NCBI GenBank assembly: GCA_010672165.1
Contig: JAAHHN010000014.1
Span: 1-57,592 of the forward strand
Direction: 5' to 3'
Length of the DNA stretch: 57,592 bases
Source: Spirulina sp. SIO3F2
Lineage (GTDB): Bacteria; Cyanobacteriota; Cyanobacteriia; Cyanobacteriales; Spirulinaceae
Made by a program: the position numbers and the translations under genes. The notes below the pieces were generated by a model. The model worked only from the letters and a program-made list of their open reading frames with translations. It made no database searches and was not told the DNA's origin. This document shows, piece by piece, positions 44,699 to 53,856 of this stretch. Positions within the stretch are counted from its first letter, which is position 1, and each line of letters begins with the position of its first letter.

Positions 44699-46344
44699 TA
44701 AAACAAGCCTCGTCGGCCGTTCGGCATTGTCGTAGACCAGTTTGTCTTCGCCATTGCTAGCTGATCCTGGGAAATCTTAGCGTTTGATAAGTTTGCTCCG
44801 CAAAGATTGGCTTTGGTGAGATTCGCTTCCTTGAGATTGGCATGACTGAGATCTGCCCCGCGAAAATCGGCCCCCTCTAAATCTGCCCCCATAAAGTAGG
44901 CCCGCCCCAAGTTTGCATCTCGCAAATTGGCATGGGCCAAGCTGGCGCGTCCGAAGTCTGCCCTTGCTAGATTTGCCCCCTGAAGATTAGTCTTCCGTAA
45001 CTTAGATTGATGAAAAATACAAGCTTCTAGATTTGCTTCTTGCAAATTTAATTGATTCAAACTCTGTTGGGCAAAGTCGCGCCGCCCTTTAGTATAAGCA
45101 GAAACAACCCCCTCCGCATCTAACCGCTTGCGACGGCCAGGTACTCGCCCTGAGGTGCTCATCCCCCCCGAGTCTGGGAGCTGGTTTGCCATTCGGTTAT
45201 AGCTGCTATTTCGAGCTGGAGTATGGCGCTGACGAGCACCACCGCCTCGGGCGTTGCCACGACCGCCACCTGCCCGTTGGCGCTTTTCCCTCAGACGCAT
45301 TGCGAGTTTCTGGGTTGCAGACATTGAAGCAGAATCCGGGAGTTTTTCAGCATCACGCTCTCGTCCGGAATTACCCAACCGACCCGTCGGGCCACCATTT
45401 TGGTTTGGCCCAGTAAGCAAGGACTTTGCTAAATCGTCCATGTAGGGCTCCATATCCAGCGCATTCAGAACCTCTTGGGCATCTTGGTAGCGATGGCGTA
45501 CCGATACTTCCAACATTTTCTTGAGCACTTTGGCAAAATTGTCAGAAATATCAATATTCTGCCGCCACATCATCTCCCCGGTTTTGGGATTGTAATCGAG
45601 ATCTTTGGGCGACTTTCCAGTGAGCAAATAGATGCAAGTCACCCCAATTGCATAGATATCACTGGCAAACACGGGACGCAGTGCCATTTGTTCAGGCGGG
45701 GCAAAACCGGGGGTGCCAATGGCAAAAGAGGTTAATGCAGTTTGATCTGAAGTATTGGCAGCCGCTTGCGAATTGACTTGGTTTTTCACTGCACCAAAAT
45801 CAATCAGTACCAGCTTTTTATCCTGTTCACGACGAATCAAGTTCGCGGGTTTAATATCCCGGTGAATCACATTACTCTCATGAACATACTGAATCATGGG
45901 TAAGATTTCGCTGAGAAACTGCCGCACCCCAGCTTCACTAACAGGACCATTGCGCTTGACCTCTTGTTGTAAATTCAGCCCTTTGACAAATTCTTGAACC
46001 AGATAAAAATCTTTGTTGTATTCAAAGTAATCAAGCAATCGCGGAACTTGGGGATGGTTGCCAATTTTCCCTAAGGTCTCAGCTTCCCGCTCAAACAATT
46101 CTTTTGCCATTTCAAAGACTTGGGGATCGTTGCTTGAGGGCCGCAATTGTTTGATCACACAAAGGGGCTGACCGGGGAGACCCTCATCGTTGGCGAGAAA
46201 GGTCATCCCGAACCCACCTTGTCCTAAACTCTTGACGCCACGGTAGCGATCGCGCATTAGCATCTTCGCGCCGCAACTCCGGCAGACTTCGACCTTTTCC
46301 GGGTTTTGAGGATGAGAGCAACCAGGGTTAAGACAATAGTTCAT
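44698..46344 (-). CDS. spkB: Ser/Thr protein kinase with Cys motif and pentapeptide repeats (SpkB-like)
   Basis: 548 residues. The N-terminus MNYCLNPGCSHPQNPEK then CRSCG forms a four-cysteine motif (C4, C9, C21, C24), as in Synechocystis SpkB, where it was linked to activity. The kinase domain (about 32-300) shows GQGGFGMTF, VIKQL (Lys), VIHRDIKPANLI, LIDFGAVKN and GTPGFAPPEQ. A basic, Gly/Arg-rich linker (REKRQRAGGGRGNARGGGAR) follows, and residues about 435-530 are pentapeptide repeats (LQGANLARADF, LEGADFRGADL). No membrane helix. The TAG stop is formed by the edge of a family-1 element. The symbol is by similarity of architecture. Confidence 0.83.
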   Translation of the reverse strand: MNYCLNPGCSHPQNPEKVEVCRSCGAKMLMRDRYRGVKSLGQGGFGMTFLANDEGLPGQPLCVIKQLRPSSNDPQVFEMAKELFEREAETLGKIGNHPQVPRLLDYFEYNKDFYLVQEFVKGLNLQQEVKRNGPVSEAGVRQFLSEILPMIQYVHESNVIHRDIKPANLIRREQDKKLVLIDFGAVKNQVNSQAAANTSDQTALTSFAIGTPGFAPPEQMALRPVFASDIYAIGVTCIYLLTGKSPKDLDYNPKTGEMMWRQNIDISDNFAKVLKKMLEVSVRHRYQDAQEVLNALDMEPYMDDLAKSLLTGPNQNGGPTGRLGNSGRERDAEKLPDSASMSATQKLAMRLREKRQRAGGGRGNARGGGARQRHTPARNSSYNRMANQLPDSGGMSTSGRVPGRRKRLDAEGVVSAYTKGRRDFAQQSLNQLNLQEANLEACIFHQSKLRKTNLQGANLARADFGRASLAHANLRDANLGRAYFMGADLEGADFRGADLSHANLKEANLTKANLCGANLSNAKISQDQLAMAKTNWSTTMPNGRRGLF

Positions 46345-46778
46345 GCGGATTTTTCACGATACAGTGAGCATTTTGAAATCACCAGCAAGAACCCTCTGGG
46401 TGAGGGGTAAAACCCAGCAAGGAGCAGATGAATGCGATCGCTGCAAGAAATTGAGAGAGTGAGTCTTTGAGAGCTAACCAAGCAATTTGGTCTATCTACC
46501 TACTAGCATATCGTAAATTCTCGAATGTATTCTGCTCGAAATCGCTCGAACTTTGCACAATTAAGAAATATTACAAATATCCAGATTGATTGGGAATGGT
46601 GTTCTTGTCAGAGGAAAAGAGAGCAACCCATAATTGTTGTACTTCCCACACGATTCAGAGTAGAGAATAGGTTGATGCCAAGCCGCAGTCATTTTGATCA
46701 CTTTTTATCAGGTTTTCTCTATTTACGAAGCCAGACCCGCTGCGTAAAGTAAGCCTATCGTTATTGCAGGTCGACGTT
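46345..46778. other. Divergent intergenic region without a supported gene
   Basis: 434 bp between the SpkB-like kinase (minus) and the AAA/WD40 gene (plus). A 75-codon frame at 46525-46752 has no ribosome-binding site and no domain-like pattern and is not called. Promoters for both flanking genes should lie here, but I cannot place them. Confidence 0.5.
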
Positions 46779-49700
46779 ATGCAATACCAAGTGGGGGGCA
46801 GTTTGGCAGCCGATGCCAGTAGTTATTTACCCCGCCAAGCTGACGAGCAGCTTTATCGAGCCTTAAGAGCAGGCGAGTTTTGTTACGTGCTCAACGCCCG
46901 GCAGATGGGTAAGTCATCCCTGTTGGTGCGCAGCCGCGATCGCCTCCAAGCCGAAGGGTATCGCTGTGCCACCCTCGATCTCACCAATATTGGCAGTGAC
47001 CAAATTACGCCTTTGCAATGGTACAAAGGCTTAGCTAAAGATCTGTGGCGATCGCTCAAGCTAATGCGGGCGCTGAAGTTCAATGCCTGGTGGGATGCCC
47101 AAGGGGATCTCTCCCTGGTGCAACGCTTGAGTCAATTTCTGCGGGATGTGGTGCTCATTCACTTCCCCGAACAAAATGTGGTGATCTTTTTGGATGAAAT
47201 TGATTCGGTGTTGAGTTTGCCCTTTGGGGTGGATGACTTCTTTGCCATGATCCGGTTTTGCCATAACCAGCGGGCTCATGATCCGGTCTATCAACGGCTG
47301 AACTTTGCAATTTTCGGGGTGGCAACCCCTGGCGATTTAATCCGCGATCGCCAACGCACGCCCTTTAATATCGGCACCCCCATCCCACTCCAGGGCTTTA
47401 CCCTGGAACAAGCCCAACCCCTAGCCGAGGGTCTCCAGATTGCCAAGGCCCATCGCAGCGCAGTTTTGCAAGCCATCTTGGCTTGGACAGGCGGGCAACC
47501 GTTTTTAACACAAAAACTCTGCAAGTTGGCTGTTGCCTCTGCTCAAATGGCGGTTGGCAGCCAGCTCACGATTCCGCCAGGTAACGAGGACTATTGGGTT
47601 GAGCAACTAGTACGACAACAGGTAATTCAGAACTGGGAAGTCCAAGACGAGCCGGAGCACCTCCGCACCATTCGCAACCGTCTACTTAACAATCCCGACA
47701 CCGCTGGACGGTTGTTGGGGCGCTACCAACAAATCCTGCAAGGGGACACCCAAACGAGCGACGATAGCCAAGAATGGTTTGAACTGGTGCTCTCTGGCCT
47801 GGTGGTTCCTGGCGAAGGGGGGCTACAGCTCAAAAACCGTCTCTACGGTGAAATTTTTAATCTCGATTGGGTCAACGAACAACTCAATCGTCTTCGTCCC
47901 TATTCCCAAATGTTGCAGGGCTGGCTGGATTCTGCCCAAGCTGATGAATCCCGTCTGTTGCGGGGTCAGGTACTGGTAGATGCCCAGAACTGGGCCCAGG
48001 GCAAGCGCCTTAGCGATGAGGATTACCAATTTCTGGCTGCGTCGGTGGCTAGTGATCGCGCCCAAGTGCAACAAGCCCTTGAAGCTGAACGCGCCCAGAT
48101 TGTGCGCGCCCAATTGATGCAAGAGCAGCGGGCCAATCGCTTTCAGTCCCGATTTCTCTGGGCGATCGGCACAGCCCTAGTCATTTCCCTCGGCCTGGGT
48201 GTCCTTACATTCTGGCAATATTTACGGGCCCGCACCAGTGAGCAATCCGCTCGCCAAAGTAATGTGGAAGCCCTAATCTCTTCTGCCCAAGGTAATTTTG
48301 AGTCGGCCCATCAACTTGAAGCCTTACGGGATGCACTCCATGCCAAGGTCGAGTTAGATACCCTGGTCGCTTCAGGTACAAAAGAACGTCTGAATCAAAA
48401 CCTCCATGACACATTACGCATGATTCTCTACAACCTAAAGGAGTCGAACCGCCTAACCCCTGGGGTCGCAGTGAAAGATGTGGTCTGGAGCCCTGATGGT
48501 CAACAACTCGCTGCGGGACTGGTGGATGGCTCCATCCGGTTTTGGGCAGCGAATGGTGAGCGACTTCGGAGTATTCCCGCCCATCAGACTGCGCTGACGA
48601 GCCTTGCGTTCAACCATCGGGGTGATGCTCTGGTTTCGGGGGCAATTGATGGCACAGTCAAGCTATGGACGGCTCAAGGAGCATTCGAGCAATTACTCAC
48701 GACACAAACGTCGGCTGTGCGTGAAGTCCAATTCAGCCCAGACAATCAAACCATTGCTGCCAGTTACGGCGATCACACAACTGATTTATGGACTGCCGCA
48801 GGTCAACCCTTGAGCACAATTCCTAAAGCCTTTTCATTTGCCTTTACACCCGATAGCCAAAGCGTGCTCACATCATTTCGAGCTCAGCCGCTGCGACGTT
48901 ATCGCCTGACAGGGCAGTTAGAGCAAGAGATTCCCTCACCTCGAGGGGCAATTAGTCGCTTACGCATTAGCCCCGATGGCGAGACGATCGCGGCGGGAGT
49001 CTTCAACGGCAATATCTGGCTACTCGATTTTACCGGCAAGATCCATTACAACCTAGATGCCCACGGTGCCGGCATTACCGATTTGCAGTTTGACTCAGAC
49101 TCCCCATTGATCCTATCTGTGGCTGGGGATGGTTTAGGCTATGCTTGGCCCAGCTATACCGATGCCCAGAGCCGGGGTTTGGCCGATCGGCAAGATGATG
49201 ATGGCCAAACGCTGCATCCCCTTTATGCGTTGTCTGGCCATCAATCTACGGTGTTGGGTGTGAGCATTCACCCAGATGGTCAGCGGATTGCGACGGCAGC
49301 GGAAGATGGCACAATTCGCCTTTGGCAAACCCTCAATCCCTTTCAATCTCAGGGCATGGGTCATACGGGCAATATTGTGGATTTAGCGTGGCATCCTGGA
49401 CAGGCAGCACTGATCTCCATTTCACCGGGTCGTCAATTGGTGCAATGGCAACCGCAAGACTTACACCTCCAGCTTAATGCGATCACTCGACCGCCTAGTC
49501 AAGACCGAGCGCCGTTCCGTGCTGTGGCTGTGACACCCCGCTATCATCAAACTCTGTTAGCCCTTGAAAGTGGTGGCGTGCTGTTTTGGAGTGACGATCG
49601 CCCCATGCCTGAACGGCTAGAGACATTAGGCGGGGCTGTATCTGATCTTGCCGTTAGCCCCGACGATCGCTTACTAGCGACTACCTCAGAAGATGGGGCT

Positions 49701-50396
49701 GTGCGGCTTTGGGAACGGGTGGGTCAAGCTTGGCAACCCCAACCTCATAGGGTGTTAACAACAGGAGAACCTACAGCTGTCAATCGAGTAGTGTTTCATC
49801 CAAACGGTCAACTCCTTGCCAGCAGCCACCGCGATCGCACGATTAAGATTTGGCAACCCACCGGCCAATTGCACCAACAACTTGAGAAAAAGCATGAGGC
49901 GAGTGTAGGGGCGCTCGCCTATAGCCCGGATGGTCGTTACCTGATTTCCGGGGGTGATGACAATGTGGTGATGCTCTGGGATGGCGTTACTGGGGATTGG
50001 CGAAGGACATTCATCGGTCACCAAAGTGCGATCACCGACGTGGTGTTTCATCCTGAGTTAAATTTAGTCATTTCAGCAGCGCTTGATCGTACTATCAAAC
50101 TTTGGGAACTCGATGGTGAGCTGATCCGAACGCTACGGGGTCATGGGGCAGGGGTGCGATCGCTATTGCTCTCACCGGATGGCCGTTACTTGTTTTCTGG
50201 GGGAGATGATTTTGCTGTACGAGTTTGGGATTTAGAAGCGATCTTAACTTTGGATGAATGGGCTTATGCTTGCCAATGGTTCCAGGATTATCTGCGGCAA
50301 CAGCTTCAAGTGAATGCCCAGTCTCTCAAAATGCCATCTGAACGGGATGTTTACCAACGCATTCAAGATTTTTGTGTAGTGAGGCTGTCTTCTTGA
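46779..50396 (+). CDS. AAA-like NTPase with membrane helix and fourteen WD40 repeats
   Basis: 1205 residues. Residues about 1-370 form an AAA-like (AAA_35-type) NTPase: Walker A is the non-standard YVLNARQMGKSSLLV near residue 36, Walker B VVIFLDEIDSV, and a sensor-like FGVATPGDLIRD. A coiled segment (RAQVQQALEAERAQIVRAQL) leads to one transmembrane helix (IGTALVISLGLGVLTFW, about 463-480). From about 564 to 1170 I count fourteen WD repeats, enough for two seven-bladed propellers. The layout suggests a membrane-tethered signalling switch of the STAND kind, with the propellers as sensor. The ATG at 46779 is preferred over a TTG at 46764. No effector domain is visible. Confidence 0.88.
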   Translation: MQYQVGGSLAADASSYLPRQADEQLYRALRAGEFCYVLNARQMGKSSLLVRSRDRLQAEGYRCATLDLTNIGSDQITPLQWYKGLAKDLWRSLKLMRALKFNAWWDAQGDLSLVQRLSQFLRDVVLIHFPEQNVVIFLDEIDSVLSLPFGVDDFFAMIRFCHNQRAHDPVYQRLNFAIFGVATPGDLIRDRQRTPFNIGTPIPLQGFTLEQAQPLAEGLQIAKAHRSAVLQAILAWTGGQPFLTQKLCKLAVASAQMAVGSQLTIPPGNEDYWVEQLVRQQVIQNWEVQDEPEHLRTIRNRLLNNPDTAGRLLGRYQQILQGDTQTSDDSQEWFELVLSGLVVPGEGGLQLKNRLYGEIFNLDWVNEQLNRLRPYSQMLQGWLDSAQADESRLLRGQVLVDAQNWAQGKRLSDEDYQFLAASVASDRAQVQQALEAERAQIVRAQLMQEQRANRFQSRFLWAIGTALVISLGLGVLTFWQYLRARTSEQSARQSNVEALISSAQGNFESAHQLEALRDALHAKVELDTLVASGTKERLNQNLHDTLRMILYNLKESNRLTPGVAVKDVVWSPDGQQLAAGLVDGSIRFWAANGERLRSIPAHQTALTSLAFNHRGDALVSGAIDGTVKLWTAQGAFEQLLTTQTSAVREVQFSPDNQTIAASYGDHTTDLWTAAGQPLSTIPKAFSFAFTPDSQSVLTSFRAQPLRRYRLTGQLEQEIPSPRGAISRLRISPDGETIAAGVFNGNIWLLDFTGKIHYNLDAHGAGITDLQFDSDSPLILSVAGDGLGYAWPSYTDAQSRGLADRQDDDGQTLHPLYALSGHQSTVLGVSIHPDGQRIATAAEDGTIRLWQTLNPFQSQGMGHTGNIVDLAWHPGQAALISISPGRQLVQWQPQDLHLQLNAITRPPSQDRAPFRAVAVTPRYHQTLLALESGGVLFWSDDRPMPERLETLGGAVSDLAVSPDDRLLATTSEDGAVRLWERVGQAWQPQPHRVLTTGEPTAVNRVVFHPNGQLLASSHRDRTIKIWQPTGQLHQQLEKKHEASVGALAYSPDGRYLISGGDDNVVMLWDGVTGDWRRTFIGHQSAITDVVFHPELNLVISAALDRTIKLWELDGELIRTLRGHGAGVRSLLLSPDGRYLFSGGDDFAVRVWDLEAILTLDEWAYACQWFQDYLRQQLQVNAQSLKMPSERDVYQRIQDFCVVRLSS

Positions 50397-50738
50397 TTAG
50401 TTTGGCAGAACGTATAGCTTTGAGGTATATCCTTAGCGAGAAAAGCTGATTTGTTCAAAATGCTGATTACAGCTTATTGGGATAGTAAATGTCTGGGGTT
50501 AGCATCACTTTGAGTGCGAAACAAAAAATCAGGAATAGCCTAAACCCCCTGTGATTTCGTAGTTTGGATAGAGCCATAGCGTAGTTTGCTTCTGTCAAGT
50601 AGCCCAACACATTCCCTGTAATCCTCGCTAGTTCTGGGTTTTCTCCGTCAACCCAACCTACACCTGAGTCATTTAACCATATCTCTGAGCCAACACCGTA
50701 CTATACAATCGTGGGGTGCTATCCCTCATGCCTGCCCC
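50397..50738. other. Intergenic region without a supported gene
   Basis: 342 bp between two plus-strand genes. No ORF, repeat copy, terminator-like hairpin or convincing promoter seen. Confidence 0.5.
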
Positions 50739-51044
50739 ATGCCCGACTCCAACTCCACTACTCCTGTCACACCCCTGCGCTGTTTTACTGGCTCTTTAAC
50801 CGCAGGGGGCTTAGGCACACTCTGCTATCTTTTAATGCATTCGATCGCCACCACATTTGCATCAAAACCCTTGACCGCCCATAACATTACCGCTTTGAAT
50901 ATTGGCGTAGCTGTGCGGACTTTAGTGGTGGGTCTGGCGACCCTGGCTACTGGCGTCTTTGCAATGGCAACGATTGGGCTTTTGGCTCTGGGGATTCAAC
51001 TCCTCTTTAAAGGCCAGCCTCAACAATCGAGTAATCCTGAATAA
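50739..51044 (+). CDS. DUF3082-type small membrane protein
   Basis: 101 residues with two hydrophobic segments (about 20-42, TAGGLGTLCYLLMHSIATTF, and about 52-90, LVVGLATLATGVFAMATIGL), resembling the DUF3082 family of cyanobacteria and plastids. Function unknown. The segment between them (KPLTAHNITALNIG) is short, so both termini may face the same side. The ATG at 50739 has no strong ribosome-binding site. An in-frame upstream ATG is not evident. It lies 79 bp before the dynamin-like gene in the same direction and may be co-transcribed. Confidence 0.8.
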   Translation: MPDSNSTTPVTPLRCFTGSLTAGGLGTLCYLLMHSIATTFASKPLTAHNITALNIGVAVRTLVVGLATLATGVFAMATIGLLALGIQLLFKGQPQQSSNPE

Positions 51045-51123
51045 TCCCCGTCATTTTAATCGGAAGCATCACCTGCATCACTGACCCCAATCCGTTCCAA
51101 TCTGAGAGTTTAGAGCGCTATAG

Positions 51124-53388
51124 ATGGTTTCCAAGCAGTTCCAAGAGATTTACGCCAATCTATATACGCTGGGGCAGCAATTGCGTCAGTTTGTGCAAAC
51201 TGCACGGGGCAGTTTAGTGGACAATGAGGCAGATAATGCCACGCTTGATGTGCTGGATGAAGATCTACAACGGGCCTTGGTGGCGTTGGAAAAACAGCAA
51301 TATCAGGTAGCAGTAATCGCGGCAATGAAGGCGGGGAAAAGTACATTTCTCAATGCGCTGATTGGTGCTGATGTGCTGGCTTCAGAAACTGAATCCTGTA
51401 CCGTCTGCCGCACAGAGATTAAGCCCATTTCAACCCAAGAGCGTCCCTGTCTTGTGGAATACCGAGAAGGCGAGCGCCAAGCGCGTTTGATCGCCCAAGG
51501 GGATGCGGCTCAGATTCGGGCACGTTTTCTGCAACGAACCCATCAGATTCGGGCCAGCAATAATCAAGATCAGGTGCAGCATTTTGCGCTGTATCATCCG
51601 ATCGCGGCGATCGCTAACTACCCCTTTTTGCGGGGATTCACCCTGGTTGACACCCCTGGCCCCAACGAATGGCAAGACTCAGGGCTCGATAGCATCCGGC
51701 TGCGCGAGACGGCATTTAGTGCTTTGCGAAGCTGCGATGTGGTGATCTTTATTCTGGATTATTCCTCTTTTAAAGACAGCACCAACTCAGAACTACTCCG
51801 AGAACTCACCCAACAACGGGCTGAATTTCTACAACGCAGCTATGGCACAGTGTATTTTGTGCTCAATAAAATCGATCGCAAAACGGAAGAAGATCGCCCC
51901 ATTGCTTATGTGGTTGAGGAACTGCGGCATACCCTCAAGGAATTTGGCATTATCAACCCGGTTATCTATCCTGCTAGTGCATGGCAAGGGTTGCTCTCTA
52001 AACTGATTCAACAGGATACGGCTACCGAGAGTCATCTCAAAAATTTCAAACGCTTTTTTAGTGGTGCGTATGCCCGTGAAACCCCAGATGGGGATTTAAT
52101 TACCCCCTCTCCCCGTAAGATTGCTGCGCAATCCCTAACGGATAGTTTGATTCCGCAAATCGAAGAATCGATTTTGTATGAAATTATGCGCAATGCAGGC
52201 TGGAATTTATTGCAAGATGTGGCTGCCAAACAAGAGAAAGCAGCCCATGCCCTTGAAGATATTCTGAACACCCGGATTCAAGGCTGGCAAATAGGAGTTG
52301 AACCCCTGCGAGAACGAGTGACTGCCTATAAGCAACTCGCGAGTCACGCGATCGTAAAAATCCGTGAGGTCAAGGCCCTGGTAACAAGCCAGGAAGAACA
52401 TCTAATTGCGCAATTCAAACAAGAAATTACAGGATTCGCAACCCGTGCGAAGCAAACGATTCACCAAGAGTTGGATCGCTTTGTCGCCCATCGCTTTACT
52501 GATCAAGAAGAGGCAGCCACAGAAGAAGAGGAAGAACTAGAGACGTCCCCTTGGGATGAGCCGACTGTGACCGATATAAGTCCACCACCGCCGCCAACAC
52601 CAGTGGAGACGGGCTTACCCATTCCCAGCCATTTAAGTCAATCCCTCCATGAGATTCTTGCTACTGTCTTGGAAGATCCCGATAATCCCTATGCAATTCT
52701 CTGTCACACAGAGGACGAGGTGGAACAGGTACGGCAAGAAATCAACCGCTTTTGTGCTGTCTTAGTTAAAGATTGGTGGACAAACACCCATGATGTGCTC
52801 TCGCAGCGAGGAACCCAAATCCGTCAGGCTTTAGTTACAGAAATACAAACTCGAATTCAACAGATTTCTGATGAAATCTCCCAACATTTAGGGGATGCGC
52901 TACAGCTTTCACTTAATATTAACCCAATTCAAATTTTAGGGTTTGATTTTAGTGGGATTGATACCCAAGTGCAGCAGCAGACCGAGAGCTACACCCGTTG
53001 GACTCGTGAGCGGAAACAGGCGCTTTGCCGCGACTATGAAGTAGATATTCAAGTGGATGATCATCGCTCCTATTATGAGATTGATCTTCGCCAAACGATC
53101 AAAGCGGTTGAGTTTGAACTGGATGCCCAAACCAAGGGAAGCTTAATTATTGTAGAGCGTGTAATTCGACGGCAAATTGCTGAGGATTTTGGTTTGGCTG
53201 AGCAACAAATTAATGATTATATTCAGCGTTTTTTAACAGAGTTCGATCGCCTCCTCAAAGAACGTCAAGAGCGGGAAGTTGAAATGGCACAAGTCGTCTC
53301 AATTTTGACGGAATATAAGTTGACACTAGAGCTATATTTGAATCAGTTTGATCAGGTAATCGGGCTACTGAACAAATGGCGGCCTTAA
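51124..53388 (+). CDS. Bacterial dynamin-like GTPase
   Basis: 754 residues. The GTPase domain has G1 AAMKAGKSTFLN (Lys72), a conserved Thr in the ETESCTVCRTEI loop (G2), G3 DTPGPN (Asp176) and G4 NKID (Asn248). Long helical regions on both sides (about 5-60 and 330-440) fit the neck and trunk of dynamin-like proteins. Around residues 460-500 there is an acidic and proline-rich insertion (EEAATEEEEELE, SPPPPPTPVE). The C-terminal part is again helical (EQQINDYIQRFLTEFDRLL). No clear transmembrane paddle is seen, so membrane binding would be peripheral. Likely role: membrane remodelling or repair, inferred from the family. Confidence 0.87.
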   Translation: MVSKQFQEIYANLYTLGQQLRQFVQTARGSLVDNEADNATLDVLDEDLQRALVALEKQQYQVAVIAAMKAGKSTFLNALIGADVLASETESCTVCRTEIKPISTQERPCLVEYREGERQARLIAQGDAAQIRARFLQRTHQIRASNNQDQVQHFALYHPIAAIANYPFLRGFTLVDTPGPNEWQDSGLDSIRLRETAFSALRSCDVVIFILDYSSFKDSTNSELLRELTQQRAEFLQRSYGTVYFVLNKIDRKTEEDRPIAYVVEELRHTLKEFGIINPVIYPASAWQGLLSKLIQQDTATESHLKNFKRFFSGAYARETPDGDLITPSPRKIAAQSLTDSLIPQIEESILYEIMRNAGWNLLQDVAAKQEKAAHALEDILNTRIQGWQIGVEPLRERVTAYKQLASHAIVKIREVKALVTSQEEHLIAQFKQEITGFATRAKQTIHQELDRFVAHRFTDQEEAATEEEEELETSPWDEPTVTDISPPPPPTPVETGLPIPSHLSQSLHEILATVLEDPDNPYAILCHTEDEVEQVRQEINRFCAVLVKDWWTNTHDVLSQRGTQIRQALVTEIQTRIQQISDEISQHLGDALQLSLNINPIQILGFDFSGIDTQVQQQTESYTRWTRERKQALCRDYEVDIQVDDHRSYYEIDLRQTIKAVEFELDAQTKGSLIIVERVIRRQIAEDFGLAEQQINDYIQRFLTEFDRLLKERQEREVEMAQVVSILTEYKLTLELYLNQFDQVIGLLNKWRP

Positions 53389-53856
53389 CAATTCCAGCCT
53401 CTTCTCCCAGACTGCATCTCAGGACTCTCTGCGTTGGTGTCACCGATAGCCCATTACACGATGATTCATGCTGCCCACTCTAGACTGTTGCACTTATCCA
53501 GTGTGAGTCAGCTAAAGCTGCCCGAGCAAAATATTTCGCTGTTGACTTTCATAAGGGAACAAACGCCCGCAACAATCGAAGCTGACCATAGGCGATCGCT
53601 GCTACCTGTCTGTGCTTATATCCTGCTCGAAGTTTCGACGGCTACACTCCAGGCAGCAGAATGAATCTAAGCAATAGTAGTGTTGATTCTCGATTCCCCC
53701 TTTTCTAATACAACCACAATGGGCGAAGACTAGAGACAATCCAAGATTTTTCTCTGATCGCTCTAAAAATATTGCAAATTGCAAGCCGCCAATTGCTGCG
53801 GCAAAACGATCTCGCTAAGATGATGAGAATTTAATCGCCAGGAAAAGATTTAAGTT
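53389..53856. other. Intergenic region without a firmly supported gene
   Basis: 468 bp. A plus-strand frame at 53434-53664 (76 codons) overlaps minus-strand frames of similar quality and lacks a ribosome-binding site, so I do not call it. No repeats or terminators recognised. AT-rich DNA just before 53857 should contain the promoter of the next gene. Confidence 0.5.

Noticed and set aside
46525-46752. 75-codon frame upstream of the AAA/WD40 gene
   Set aside because: It lies in the divergent promoter region and looks random in composition.
53434-53664. 76-codon plus-strand frame after the dynamin-like gene
   Set aside because: No ribosome-binding site, no conserved pattern, and competing frames of the same length on the other strand.
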